Below, one piece after another: positions 34,256 to 45,099 of a stretch of 64,000 nt of DNA (position 1 is its first letter; each line of letters begins with the position of its first letter). The notes under the pieces were generated by a model. It had not been told where the DNA came from, searched no databases, and saw nothing but the letters and a program-made list of their open reading frames with translations. The position numbers and the translations under genes were made by a program. Origin of the DNA: Isoetes taiwanensis (taxonomy: Eukaryota; Streptophyta; Lycopodiopsida; Isoetales; Isoetaceae); the NCBI GenBank assembly GCA_021234155.1, contig JAJEKV010000013.1, positions 60,001 through 124,000 on the forward strand, written 5' to 3'.

Positions 34256-34668
34256 TATTATATGTGCCTGCATCTTAAACATATTGTTTGAAGGATTAGA
34301 CATAATTTTAGTTTTGTGAAAATACAGAATGGAATCAAAGCCTACCAGTAAAAAAAAAGATGGAATCTAGTTGTAATAGACTAAACAAAGAATAAAAATG
34401 CATCAAAACTTAGCAACTTTGTATCAAAGAGAGAACCACTTGGAGTTCCATTTTCTCCTCCAGCATGCATGACAAAAGAACTTCCAAACGCGCACATTTA
34501 ATTCATGTTCCATATAAAAACGAACTGGATTGTTCTAATGCTTGTAACCTTGAGAGAAAGGGCTTTCAACATGGCTTCATTGATATGGGAAGCTCCAATA
34601 ATAGGCTTGCAAACATCTCAGATGACATTGACGATCAAAAGTTGCAGCTCTTCAATATGGATTAACTA
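34256..34668. repeat. Segmental duplication, copy 2 (partner 33275-33680)
   Basis: Second copy of the approximately 410-base unit. It carries a short open frame (34465-34665), but the frame is not conserved in copy 1, which argues against coding function. Confidence 0.85.
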
Positions 34669-35555
34669 AATGCAATCCGATATCTCTATTTACTATGGCA
34701 ACATGCAAACCGGGATTGTTTTCCAGCGTAAAAAAATACCCACAACCTTAGAGAAATAAGCCTGAAAAAAAAAATCCAAAAAGTTTCCCACTTACCGGAA
34801 AAACCAAATTTAAACAATAGATATGAAGTTGACACACTTCCACAAATGCAACTGAGGGCACATGAGGCTATTATATATTGACAAAGTGTCACAAAGTGTC
34901 ACCAAAGTGTCACCAGTTACCATGTACAATGAGTACACATACATAAAGTAGACTAATTTGTTTAGTTATTTTAAGCCCATCTTAATGTATAAACAAATGG
35001 CTATACCTCGATAAATATTGTAGTAGGTGATGGAGTTGAAAACTTAAGTCTTCGAATGTCATAAAACATGTAAGGTATGAATCAAGTCCTATGCTTAACA
35101 AATCAGATGAATAGTTATTCTATAGGAAAATGTATTATAGAAGGCAAATGAAAGCATACTTGAACTTTGGGCCCAACCTATAGAATATCTGGTTTTGATT
35201 AGAAAACACCACTTTATAGAAGCAGGAGAAAGTAACTGACGACAGGCAATTACTGAAATTTTAAGTAACACCTATCTACCTTGATCGGATCACACACATA
35301 GTCCAAGAATATCTTCGGTTGCAATTAACACAACCAAGGCCCTGACAGCGATTTGTCGTCTATATCCTCATCATGGAGGCAAGGTCGATGGGGGCGAGGC
35401 GACATCAAGTGTGAGACAACATAAGGAAGAGGTTGATGAGGAAGAGAGTTGGCAAGAAGGAGCAGAGGCAGAGAGGCAGCCTAAAGGAGCAGGCTAGGGG
35501 TGATGGAGATGGCAGAGGAAAGCATTGCGGGGGTCTAGTAATCTTAGGTTGATTG

Positions 35556-35596
35556 GGTATATCCTAGTATATACGGAGTATATACTAGGATATACC
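35556..35596. repeat. Perfect 18-base inverted repeat with 5-base loop
   Basis: GGTATATCCTAGTATATA (35556-35573) and TATATACTAGGATATACC (35579-35596) are exact reverse complements around CGGAG. Its words resemble the 'atatgcc' repeats at 25.4 and 28.4 kb. It lies about 800 bases before the lectin start codon. Confidence 0.9.
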
Positions 35597-35879
35597 TTGG
35601 GATACCGGATCGGGGACGAGGACCATATTTGATGGGGCCAATGGCAGGGATATTTGGCCACAACATGGGCGAGCAAAACAAAGGTATGCGTCTGAGTCAA
35701 GTTGTTAAAAAATAAGGCAACAAAATGGGGTGACAGGTGGCAGGCTGCACACGTCAGCAGGCAGGTTAAGAAAGATATACAGTGGTGAAATTAGGGCCTA
35801 ATATAATCTTGGTTTTGGCTAGTCCAGCCTGTCTCGCATGAGGAGGCCCCAGGCCGACCTCTCGAAGCAGCGTAAAAGC

Positions 35880-36370
35880 GGGGTTGAGGGTTTTTTTCCA
35901 TCTTCCATCCTCCATCGCCTCTCTTTCCTTTCTGCCCTGCACTTTTTCACCCCCCAGATCCTCTCCTGCCGTTTTTCCTCTCCATTTTGACCCAAAAATG
36001 GTCCATTCTGACCCTCCTTCGGCTTCCCACACCCTTTCCTCATCGATCGGTTGCTTCTTCTTGTAAATTGTTGGACGTTTGATTGGACTCTTCAATCCGG
36101 TGAGTTTGTTTCTGTTTTTGTTGAGTTTTGATGCCAGAAAAAGGCCCCTGTTGATCGATTAGGGTCAAGTGGTTATTAGGGTGGCTTGTTGGAACAGTTG
36201 TTTTGGAGATATTGGTTTTGTATTGAGCTGCTGCCCATTTCTGAGGGTTGTTTGAGTTTGAAATTGTTCAGTAGATTCGTAATTTGCACTTCGAAATTTG
36301 AAGTGGAGGCAATCAGGCTGCATCGTGCCAGCGTGCCTTCTGAATTATGATTTTCAGAAGAACTACGATA
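35880..36370 (+). promoter_or_regulatory. Probable 5' UTR of the lectin gene with a 258-base intron
   Basis: A CT-rich leader (about 35900-36060) is followed by a consensus donor (G|GTGAGT at 36100) and an acceptor TTTTCAG ending at 36357, just before the start codon. Splicing would remove the first in-frame ATG (36347). The transcription start is not visible; a TATAC-type word lies near 35775. This is an inference from splice-site appearance. Confidence 0.45.
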
Positions 36371-37498
36371 ATGGATAAGGACAGATACAGATATAAAATA
36401 GGGTTGCAGAAACAAGGTAGTATAGAACTTGTTATCAGTTATGTATTCCTTGCAAGTGCAATGGTTATGGTGGCCAGTGCAATGTCTGGAGACGAGCAGA
36501 CATTGGATCCCACGTCCTTTGTTTATGCCGATTTTCAAGAAGAGCTCCAGGACCTGAGACTTTTGGGAGATGCCAGATTTGTACGCATAGATGGTAAGGC
36601 TGAAGGCATGGCTGTCCAGTTATCAGGCACAGCAGAGCACACTGTTGGGAGATTGCTTTATGGTATTCCCGTGAACATGTTAGACCGTCGTTCTGGCCTC
36701 TCTGCATCTTTCTCTACCTTTTTCTCCTTTTCAATGTCTGCTTGGGGCGGCGATGGTCTGGCTTTTGTTATTGTTCCTGACAAGACATCAATTGGAGCAA
36801 GTGGCCAGTGGCTTGGGCTAATTGAGCAGGAAGAAATCACAACAAAGCGAATTCTTGCTCCTAATACATTTGCAATTGAGTTTGATTCAGTTATGAATGA
36901 AGACATTCAAGACCCTAACAGCAATCATGTGGGCGTTGATGTTGAGTCAATAGTTTCTGAGGTGACAGCAAATGCATCTGAAATATCCGTTACTCTTAAT
37001 GATGGTACCCAGACCTTTGCTTGGATTGACTACGATGCATATAACATGCTATTAGAAGTCCGAATAGCTAAATCCATTGGTGAAAAACCTGTGCAAGCTC
37101 TCTTGACTCACAAAGTCAATTTAGCCAAGATTTGGAAGAAGTACATGTTTGTGGGATTCAGTTCATCAACTGGCAATGTTAGCCAGAAGCACAAGGTTTT
37201 TTCCTGGTCATTCCAGAGTGGCGCATCGAGTGGCTCTAGGGCTGCAAACAGTTTGCACTCAATTCCTGTTGATCCACATGCTCTTTCTCCAGAAGGGAAA
37301 AAACAAGCGAGCATCAATGGGCATTTTGATGTTGGTGTGTGGATATCTTTATTCGTAGGATTTATATGTGGAGTAAGCATTACACTTTTCCTGGTAGCTG
37401 TTTGGGCCGTGATCAGAAGGAATACAGCCGAGAATGTTGAAGATGTTACTCCTCCTGCTCAACTTGGATATAAGAAACTTGTTGCTTCTGATGGCTAA
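36371..37498 (+). CDS. L-type (legume-type) lectin membrane protein without kinase domain
   Basis: The product is 375 residues from the ATG at 36371; an in-frame ATG at 36347 would add 8 but probably lies in an intron. Numbering below uses the longer form. A hydrophobic signal segment (ELVISYVFLASAMVMVASAM, 27-46) is followed by a legume-lectin beta-sandwich (about 55-290). This has the GGDGLAFVIVP strand (134-144) and the metal-site strand FAIEFDS...DPNSNHVGVDVES (175-201) with the conserved Asp, Asn and His. Then come a linker, one membrane span (about 329-355) and a short basic cytoplasmic tail. Such lectins bind carbohydrate or hydrophobic ligands at the cell surface or in the secretory path. 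Most plant membrane forms carry a kinase; this one stops after about 28 cytoplasmic residues. There are no internal stops, and a poly(A) signal follows. Confidence 0.9.
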   Translation: MDKDRYRYKIGLQKQGSIELVISYVFLASAMVMVASAMSGDEQTLDPTSFVYADFQEELQDLRLLGDARFVRIDGKAEGMAVQLSGTAEHTVGRLLYGIPVNMLDRRSGLSASFSTFFSFSMSAWGGDGLAFVIVPDKTSIGASGQWLGLIEQEEITTKRILAPNTFAIEFDSVMNEDIQDPNSNHVGVDVESIVSEVTANASEISVTLNDGTQTFAWIDYDAYNMLLEVRIAKSIGEKPVQALLTHKVNLAKIWKKYMFVGFSSSTGNVSQKHKVFSWSFQSGASSGSRAANSLHSIPVDPHALSPEGKKQASINGHFDVGVWISLFVGFICGVSITLFLVAVWAVIRRNTAENVEDVTPPAQLGYKKLVASDG

Positions 37499-37678
37499 TG
37501 TGGTAGACATATATAAATTTCTGAATCCAAAGTGATGCATTGAGAAGGTTGGATAATGTATAGTAGGTGGGAGAGAGAATTTGAGGGCATTATCCTCTTC
37601 TTTTTTGGAGAACTACCTGTTACCAAGTATTTTTCATGTCTTTGTACTGGGGAAGTATTGCCTGCACTTGCAGAGCCG

Positions 37679-37684
37679 AATAAA
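37679..37684 (+). terminator. Probable poly(A) signal of the lectin gene
   Basis: AATAAA lies 180 bases after the stop codon; plant signals are loose, so the exact site is uncertain. A second AATAAA lies at 38026-38031. Confidence 0.45.
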
Positions 37685-37999
37685 TCAGTGTACACAGGGA
37701 TATAATTCCATTTGAGGGCTACCCATTACAGGTATTGAGCTTGAATTTATGGCTCTAGCCATGCTGGATGTACTGCCCTTGTGAAGATGAGGCACCTTCG
37801 AAGAACATTGTGAGTGCTGAACATGTTTGCTTAGCTGTAAGAATAGCTTTCTTCTAGTTGTATAGTGAGATTTGTAATAAGCACTTATGTAAAGTGAAGA
37901 GTTCCATGTGTTTAGGCTTACTGATGCTTGCTTCTAAGGATAATTTCTTTTAATTCTCTTCTATACCCACAGCCTTATATCTTCTGCAGATCTGGCCAT

Positions 38000-38970
38000 T
38001 AAAATAAGTTGTTGTATAATACAGCAATAAAGAATGAAGTCTCTAGCTGAGCAGCTCGGGCAAACATCAAGTGAAGCTCTTCCAAATGGAGGAGTGTTGG
38101 ATGTGTACTATTATTTCTTGATTGCAGATGTTGGGATTCTATCATGTTTCTTTCCGTGTAAGGGATTGAACATTCTGCATGAAAATAGGACAATTAAACA
38201 GGAGATGATCAGCATGATTGAATGAATGTTGAAATATCAGAAAGGCAACTATAGTAATGTGTCTTTGAGTCAGATAGAGGTCATATATCAATCAAATTTA
38301 ATCCCCCCTTTTTTTTGTTTACTTTCGAAAGTTGCGAGCTATTTTTTTCATTAATAAAAAACAAACATACGCTGATAGTAGAAAGCCAAGATAGGGAGCT
38401 GTCTATAAGAAAAAGCACTATAACTGAAAGCTAAGAAAGCTTCCAATATATGATATATATATGAGCTTGTAAGACAATGTGAGTAGGCAATTTCATATTA
38501 TAACTGATTAAAAGTTCTTCAATACTCTGAGGATAAGAAGACAGCAGGCCCAAAAATTGTTTGAAAATTGTTTGTTGAAGACTGTAGCAAATTGTAAAAT
38601 CCTCTAACGATCTTGACAAAAGCATTGAGATGGTGTAGCTGGTACTGCCGAGTTCATGAATCTCCGTTGCATAATATGTTTGAACGCTCTTACAAACCTA
38701 CAAGATCAAAAGGCTTACTGAAAAGGCTTTATTGAAACTAAGAGGAACCTATAGAATTAATGGATGTAGAGGGGGTGGTACGGATATTTGGATCAGTGGA
38801 GGTGGAACCAATCGTAAAGAGTAGATTGGATAAGTTGTCCGATGTGCCCATGACATAGAAATTAGCCACCCACAAGCTATCTCTAATCAGCCTGTAGAAA
38901 TCTTGCTTTACCATGAGCAGAAGCAATGTGCCATAAGCATCCGCCAAAATCCTGTGAGCGTAAAAGAGAT
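38000..38970 (-). pseudogene. Unassigned exon-like pieces (minus strand)
   Basis: Three minus-strand pieces look protein-coding. 38960-38738 (ILADAYGTLLLLMVKQDF, then SLWVANFYVMGTSDN) follows an AG acceptor-like site. 38690-38520 holds VQTYYATEIHELGS and LEDFTICYSLQQTIFKQFLG. 38140-38030 holds LLHLEELHLMFARAAQLETS. They keep one strand and order, as exons of a single gene would, but I do not recognise the family. The phases between them were not resolved, and no start or stop codon pair can be proposed. Confidence 0.25.
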
Positions 38971-38979
38971 CTCGATATC

Positions 38980-39810
38980 TTATAGACTGCCTTTCTGTAA
39001 AACTATAGTGATTATTGTAGATAAAGCAGTAAAGATAGTGCATCTAAATAACTTCCCTAATAAAAACACTACCCCAAAGACATGGCATGACATTCCAACT
39101 ACAAGCAAGCAAAATGAGGAAGATTATGATGTCTGACCTTTGACTTGTTCTGTGTTATATATTTATTCAAAACATCAACTTAACTTCTAAAATCGATGTA
39201 TTAAAATTAATGAAATTATTGTTATTTTTTCTTCTCAAATCTTATGTTTTTGATGTCTTGCTTTCATAAATTGTACTACCATTTGTAAATTTTACCCTTT
39301 TCAACTATGTTTTCCACAAAAAGAAATAACGCACTTATACTGAGTAGCCAAAATGCACGAAAAAAAGTTTTTAACGTTCAGAAATTCTCAAAAAAGTCAC
39401 TTTTAAGAGCATAGTGTGTTTTTTTTAGAGAATCTTTGAAACGGGGTGCTATTCCTTTGCTCTAATTATAGCTCTTACTGACCACTGGTTATGAGGAGTG
39501 AAGATACTCTGATGTTCTCCTTTTCCTCTATCTCATGTCTATCAACCTCCATTTTTTTAATTATTCATGTTGAATCTCATTTTTTCATGACCCTTTACAA
39601 AGCTCGATATATCCTACGAAAATGGAATGTAGTACCAGGAACATGTAAATTGGAATTGAAAAGCTTATGGTACCCAACAAAGTAGCCATATTGGTCCCAA
39701 TTTTTGTCATTGCTGTCAACATATTTATTTATATGATCAATTGCACACAGTTCAATATCATATTGCAGGTGTAGTTTTACCCAAGTGAGATCATCCAAGT
39801 GAAAGCCTTA
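38980..39810. other. Intergenic, no gene recognised
   Basis: AT-rich sequence with short frames only; nothing else seen. Confidence 0.3.
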
Positions 39811-39814
39811 GCAG

Positions 39815-40720
39815 GTGTCATTCTAGTGTTGCAAGTACCTTCATCAAATATTGGATTACTAAGAGCAAACCTTGTGATCATCCATCTGTGTCTCATCAAT
39901 TGCCAAATTCAGATTTCTATGAGTTGCACCTGCTACCAATATTTCTCCTCCTATAAGAAACATTTTAAAAGCTTAGAACAATGTCCAAAATTCTTTCAAT
40001 TTCATCACCGACAATAAAACTCATTTGCCCATAACTATCTTTTAGTCTTACACATCGGATAATAACTTCTGGAGTAATTGTATTATCTCAAGCAATGAAT
40101 CTATCTCAACCTTGGATCATCAACCCCAGTTTCTGACCACCAATCATCAAGTTACTGCTCCTAGGTTGGGAATATTCCATTCAAACTCAATATCAGTCTA
40201 TTACAATCTGAGAACTTTTGCTCTCAATTCTCTACTTTCTATTCTTCTCTTCTAAGAGTTGATGGTGATAATTCTATGAAGAAGTTTTGCTCTAATCCTG
40301 AGGCTTCAAAAGCTTGGATCAAAGATTTATAAAACCAAAGTTGAAGAAAAAATTTGTCTGCTGCAATAGATGAAACAAGTAAGGAAATCATTACAAAATG
40401 ATCCTTTAAATCATTTTCTTCACGTTCATGAAGACATCTTGAAAAGGCAAATTAGGTATGTTGAAGAAATTGAAGCCAAAGCTACGTTAATTTGTTGTAA
40501 GATCAAATATTCCAATGACATGAATTCTGGTAGCTCCAAATTCTTTTATAGATTGACAAAAATCTCATCTTCTTAAAAGTTCTAACATTGAGGTCACGAA
40601 TGATTCTGGGATCATTGTTAATAATCCTCTTGACATTGCTTCTTTCTTCTATACCAAACTAATAACGGTGCACAATGTTGCTGGGCATAATTTTGAACCT
40701 GTAAGTGTTGGGAACTTGGG
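39815..40720 (+). mobile_element. L1-like non-LTR relic, left part
   Basis: 39815-40035 is a diverged duplicate of 48895-49110 (shared TGTTGCAAGTACCTTCATCA, TGTGTCTCATCAATTGC, GAAACATTTTAAAAGCTT), which is the C-terminal coding end of an L1-like ORF2. Further right, 40360-40680 reads as the linker before RT. It has EEIEAKATLICCKIKYSND, GSSKFFYRLTK, then SNIEVTNDSGIIVNN and IASFFYTKL, equivalent to the usual 'GD.NSKFFH...N.I..L.D..G' order. Stops break it. No RT core follows before the polypyrimidine tract. Confidence 0.5.
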
Positions 40721-41580
40721 AACCTGTGCATTTGTCTATAGTAACTTCTACGCTATTGGGACTATGCATTTGCATACAATAACTTCTAGGCCGTTGAATC
40801 GTTTTAGGAACCTCTAGATTGCAAGTTAAGGCCATTGATTAGTTTTGAAACCCGTAGATTGCAAGTGGCCTAGATTTAAGTGGTGGATGTGTTGTGGCTA
40901 TGGATGTGTTGTCTCTTGATGCTTTTATATGAATGTGGATGTATTGTGAACAACACCATGTAACCTTTTGGAGGCATTGCATTATTTTGTGTGACCTTAA
41001 CAATTTGTTCGTTGTGTCTTACATCTTCTTCTATAACTTTGCACCTTTAATTAGAGCTTTGCCTTTAAGAATGCTTCTACATTGTTAATTGTGTGTGCAA
41101 ATAAATAAATAATGAAATATGTGTTTATGACTCTTGCCAATCAATTATGAAACATTGCAAAATATGAAAGATATGGTTTAATGGATATTCTTAGTATATG
41201 TATCCCATATATGCCAGTGTTAAATTTATGAAAAAGAAAACTAAGTTCCGTTTTTAGAGCTTTGGAGACATGGCATAGAAGAAAGTTAGTGGAATTTCAA
41301 CATTAAATCATATTCTCATGAGACATGACATAGAAGAATGTTGGATTGGTGGAATTTCAACATTAAATCATGTTCTCATGTTTGAGTGACACTATCTCAA
41401 CACTTCCTTCTACAATATATCTGTATTGAACCATCTCATCATAACATAGCACTTCCATTGCAATATGTTTGTACTAGGAATGGTGCCCAGCGTTGCTAGG
41501 CATAAGCTAAGAACCTATAAATGATACACTGTAGCAATGAGAGAATAACCCAAAAGTACGACATTGTTAAAGTATCGATA
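40720..41580. other. AT-rich, no gene recognised
   Basis: Probably part of the decayed L1-like relic or older sequence. A local direct repeat (GGAATTTCAACATTAAATCAT at about 41290 and 41350) is the only structure seen. Confidence 0.35.
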
Positions 41581-41582
41581 TA

Positions 41583-42826
41583 GTTTTCCCTTCCTTTTTA
41601 CCCTTCTTCTTTTTCTTTTTCCTCGTTTTCCCTACACTCCCTTGTTTTTCTTACACGTTTTACTTTTTTTTTTCCCCCTCACACACTCCTTTCCCCCATG
41701 CTTCATGCCCTTCCCTTTCCCCCTTTGCCTTTTTCCCTTTTCCTTTTTCCTGATAAAATTTTTTCCTTTTCTTCTTCCTCCTTTCCCCACCTTTTCCCTC
41801 TTCTCTTTTTCTCCGTTGTCTCCCCCTCCCCCCTTCCCTTTCTTTTCTCTTTTCCTTTTCCCATGCCCATTTCCCCATATTTTTCCTCTTCCCCTTTTTT
41901 TTTGTTGTGCCTTTTTTCTTCTTTTTCGCACCCATTCCCTCTTCCCCTTTTTCTGTTCCCTTTTTCTTTTCCCATGCTCTGTTTTAGCTCCCCCCCCAAA
42001 ACCCCCATCCTTTTCCTCTTCCCATTTTTCAAGTGCCCTTCCCCTTTCCTGTTTCCATTTTTCCCTTTTCCTTGTGCCCTTTTTTCCAGGTTCCAGTTCC
42101 CCTTTTTTCCCTTCCTTTCTCTTTGCCTTTTCCTTTCCCTTTTCCCATGCCCCTTTTCCATACCCTGCTTCCCACCCTTTTCCTGTTCCCCCTTTCTCCC
42201 TCCCTTTTGCCATTTTTTCCACCCTTTCTCTCTTCTTCATTTCTCGGTTCCCTTTTCCCCCTCTCTTTTTCTTTTTTCCTTTCCCTTTCCCTTTTCCCAT
42301 GCCATTTTTAGCCCTTTGCTCTTTCCTCATATTTTTTCTCTAACCTTTTTCCCTTCATTTTGTTCGATGCTCTTTTGGCTTCCCTTTTCTTCTGTCTTCA
42401 CCTTTTCCGTCTTTCTTTTTTTCCCATGCCTTTTCTCCCTTTTCCTCGTGCCCTTTTTCTAGGTTCCATTTTCTCCCTTTCTTTTTCTTTTTCATTTCCT
42501 TTTCCTTTTCCCTTTTCCCATGCACTTTGTCCGTCCCCTTCTTCCCACCCTTTTTCTGTTCCCCTTTTTTCCCTTACTTTTTTCTCCTTTCTCGGCCCTT
42601 TCCTTCTTCCCCTTTTTCCAGTGCCCTTTCCCTTTCCTTTCTCCCTCCATTTTTCTATTCCTTTTCATTTTTTACATACCATTTTTCCCTTCCCTTTTTC
42701 CCTTTCTTTGCCCTTTTCCTCTTCCTTTTTTACCCAGGCCCTTTTTCCATTCCCTTTTCCCCTTTCTCTTTTTATTTTTTACCCGTGCCTTTCCTCCCTC
42801 TCATTTTTCTCTTCTTTATCAAATCA
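41583..42826. repeat. 1.25-kb polypyrimidine/polypurine tract
   Basis: The plus strand is almost only C and T, with G and A mainly in recurring TTTTCCCATGCC and GTGCCC words. The word CCCTTTTCCCATGCC recurs irregularly, suggesting expansion of a short pyrimidine minisatellite with later variation. Frames over 200 codons on both strands (Phe/Pro-rich on plus, Lys/Gly/Arg/Glu-rich on minus) follow from composition and are not genes. Such tracts can form triplex DNA. It separates the L1-like relic from the copia insertion. Confidence 0.95.
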
Positions 42827-43044
42827 TGACTAATCAAGGTGGTGGGAAGTCGTGCGATAAATCTCGGACTTCATATTCGATCAGATAATCTCAGCCACTC
42901 AAATTAGGGCTTGATCCAATTCCAATACAGTATAATATTATAATATAAGATACATTAATCCTGACAATGCTTCAATGTAGAAAATAAAAAAGCCACTAAT
43001 TTTAAAAGTCTATTGGACTATATTATCCCAAATGATGGCTCTTT

Positions 43045-43702
43045 TGTTAGTAAATTGAGCTTGTTTCTATGATTTTAACTTAACTCCAATGATTTATCCA
43101 CTAGCACAATATCAATGCCAACTTAGTATTAGCCTTGCATTCTCAACATAAGATCTTAATTTTAAACCATTGAAGAAATCATAGAAAACACTGTTCACAT
43201 ATTATTGAATCAATTTACTGTAGCAATGAGATTTGTCGACAACTCAGGCATCGAATTTTAGAGAATTCGATCCAATCCGGCACTCAACATTCACCCCAAC
43301 ATCATCACGCTCATTATCCTTTTCTGTATCTGTCTTTTTCTTAGAAGATCCGATCGGCAAGGCTTCGTCTCCGGCATTCTATATACGTCTTGCTTATCTT
43401 CGAAAATATCCCATATTTCTCCAGCTTAATATTATCCCACATGCATTTTCACCCTTGACCATTAAACAACTATTTTATAACAATAGCTCTATAGTTAAAT
43501 GTCAACCCTTAACATTTAACTATGCTTCCACCACAAACTTCGAGCATATACCTAGGTTCCTAGTTTCCAATCATGTCTTCAATTCATAAAGCAAGAGTCT
43601 AGGTATATCTAGGTATGTACAGTGCTGTATACCATCTTATAATTTGTTGATATTGCATCTCAAGCTCTGCATACCACACAAATAACATGACTCCAACTAA
43701 CA
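43045..43702 (-). repeat. Copia 3' LTR
   Basis: Left LTR in plus coordinates; it lies downstream of pol in element orientation. Length is identical to the other LTR. A short in-frame stretch of 118 codons on the plus strand is shared by both LTRs only because the LTRs are near-identical. Confidence 0.95.
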
Positions 43703-43711
43703 CTTTCCCTT
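43703..43711 (-). promoter_or_regulatory. Copia polypurine tract
   Basis: In element orientation AAGGGAAAG abuts the 3' LTR, the expected site for plus-strand DNA priming. Confidence 0.8.
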
Positions 43712-43715
43712 CATG

Positions 43716-45092
43716 TTATTTTTCCCTGCAGCTAATCATTTGCCTCAGCCTGTTAAACTTCAATTCTGTCAAAGGCTTAGTCAAAATATCTGCTAACTGC
43801 AATTCAGTCTGAATATACTTCAATTCAATAACTTTCTGACTTACTAAATCTCTTATAAAATGCATCTCCAGAGCAATATGCTTGGTCCTTTCATGTTGTA
43901 TAGGATTTTTGGCCATTGCTATACAACTAGTGCTGTCTGAAAATAGTTGTAAAGGTTTCTCCTGCTCTATTCCTATCTCTTTCAATAACCTTTCACTCCA
44001 TATCATTTCTTTTGCAACAAGTGTAGCAGCAGCATATTCTGCTTCTGCAGATGAGAGAGCTATAGCCTTTTGTTTCCTGCACTTCCAAGAGATAGGCCCT
44101 CCACCTAACATACATATAATTCCTGAAGTTGATTTCCTCTCATCAGGGTCTCCACCCCAATCAGAATCACAATAAGACAATAACTTCATATCATCTGAGT
44201 TAAATTGGATGCCAAATTCCATGGTTCCCTTCAAATACCTAAGTACTCTCTTAGCAGCTTGCCAATGCTCTCTTCCAAAATTATGGCAATATCTACTCAA
44301 GATATTTACTGCAAATGAGATATCGGGTCTAGTACAGTTAGACAAGTATAATAAGCATCCAACTAATTCTTGATATGGAATATTTTCTAATTCTGATATA
44401 TCATCATTCATATTTGAAGAAAGTTTGTTACCTGGAACCATAGGAGTTGTAACCACCTTACAATCTTCCATATTGAACCTTTTGAGCATGCCTGCAATAT
44501 TTTGACTTTGAGTTAGGGTAAGAACCTTTTTATTTCGATCTCTGACCACTTCAATGCCTAAAAACCTTTTGAGTTCACCTAGATCAGTCATTTTGAATCG
44601 ATTCTTGAGAATGTCCTTGCATTTTTCCAGCACATTAAGACTGCTGCTGACCATGACATTGTCATCCACATATAATGCAATATAGCAGATCTCATTCCCA
44701 TCTTTGAACAGATAGATATTTCCATCATCCTTCAATTTTATAAAACCTTGCTCTCTCAGGTATGAATCCATGCACATATACCATTGTCTTGGTGATTGCT
44801 TCAATCCATAGACAGCTTTTTTAAGTTTCCATACTTTGGCTTTCCCTTGCTCAAAACCAGGTGGTTGCATCATAAATATCTCCTCTTCTAGGTCAGCATT
44901 CAAAAAAGCAGTAGACACATCCATATGATGCACTTCAAAATTTTTTGCATTTGCTACAGCCAACAACATTCTAATGCTTGTCATTTTAACTATAGGAGAA
45001 AAGGTCTCCTCATAGTCAATTCCCTTTCTCTAAGTATATCCCTGTGCTACTAACCGAGCTTTATGCTTTAATGAGTGAGGCTGAACACCTTG
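43716..45092 (-). pseudogene. Copia pol, reverse transcriptase and RNase H part
   Basis: The frame continues the gag-pol reading after a one-base shift at a T run near 45092. It has one in-frame amber codon (45030-45032, in the GYT*RKG stretch). From 44984 it is open for 422 codons. RT motifs are MDVSTAFLNADLEEEIFM, GLKQSPRQWY and the catalytic YVDDNVMV (about 44660); then the connection region (GCLLYLSNCTRPDISFAV). RNase H has YCDSDWGGDPDERKSTSG, SSAEAEYAAA and the terminal TKHIALEMHFIRD. Sequence identity to a functional copia pol looks high, so the two lesions are recent. Confidence 0.93.
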
Positions 45093-45099
45093 CTTTAGC

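Larger units (their letters stand above)
32600..35800. other. Intergenic with a diverged segmental duplication, no gene recognised
   Basis: Short frames only. On the minus strand near 34230-34130 a frame reads DAELWLRAVAEVAAYVAE, which looks protein-like but cannot be assigned. 34880-34915 has AAAGTGTCACC in triplicate. The duplication and the hairpin inside this stretch are listed separately. Confidence 0.35.

Noticed and set aside
41564-42462. Open frames of more than 250 codons on the plus strand and 232 codons on the minus strand
   Set aside because: They lie wholly in the polypyrimidine tract. The Phe/Pro and Lys/Gly/Arg/Glu compositions follow from base content; there is no domain, and the frames overlap one another on both strands.
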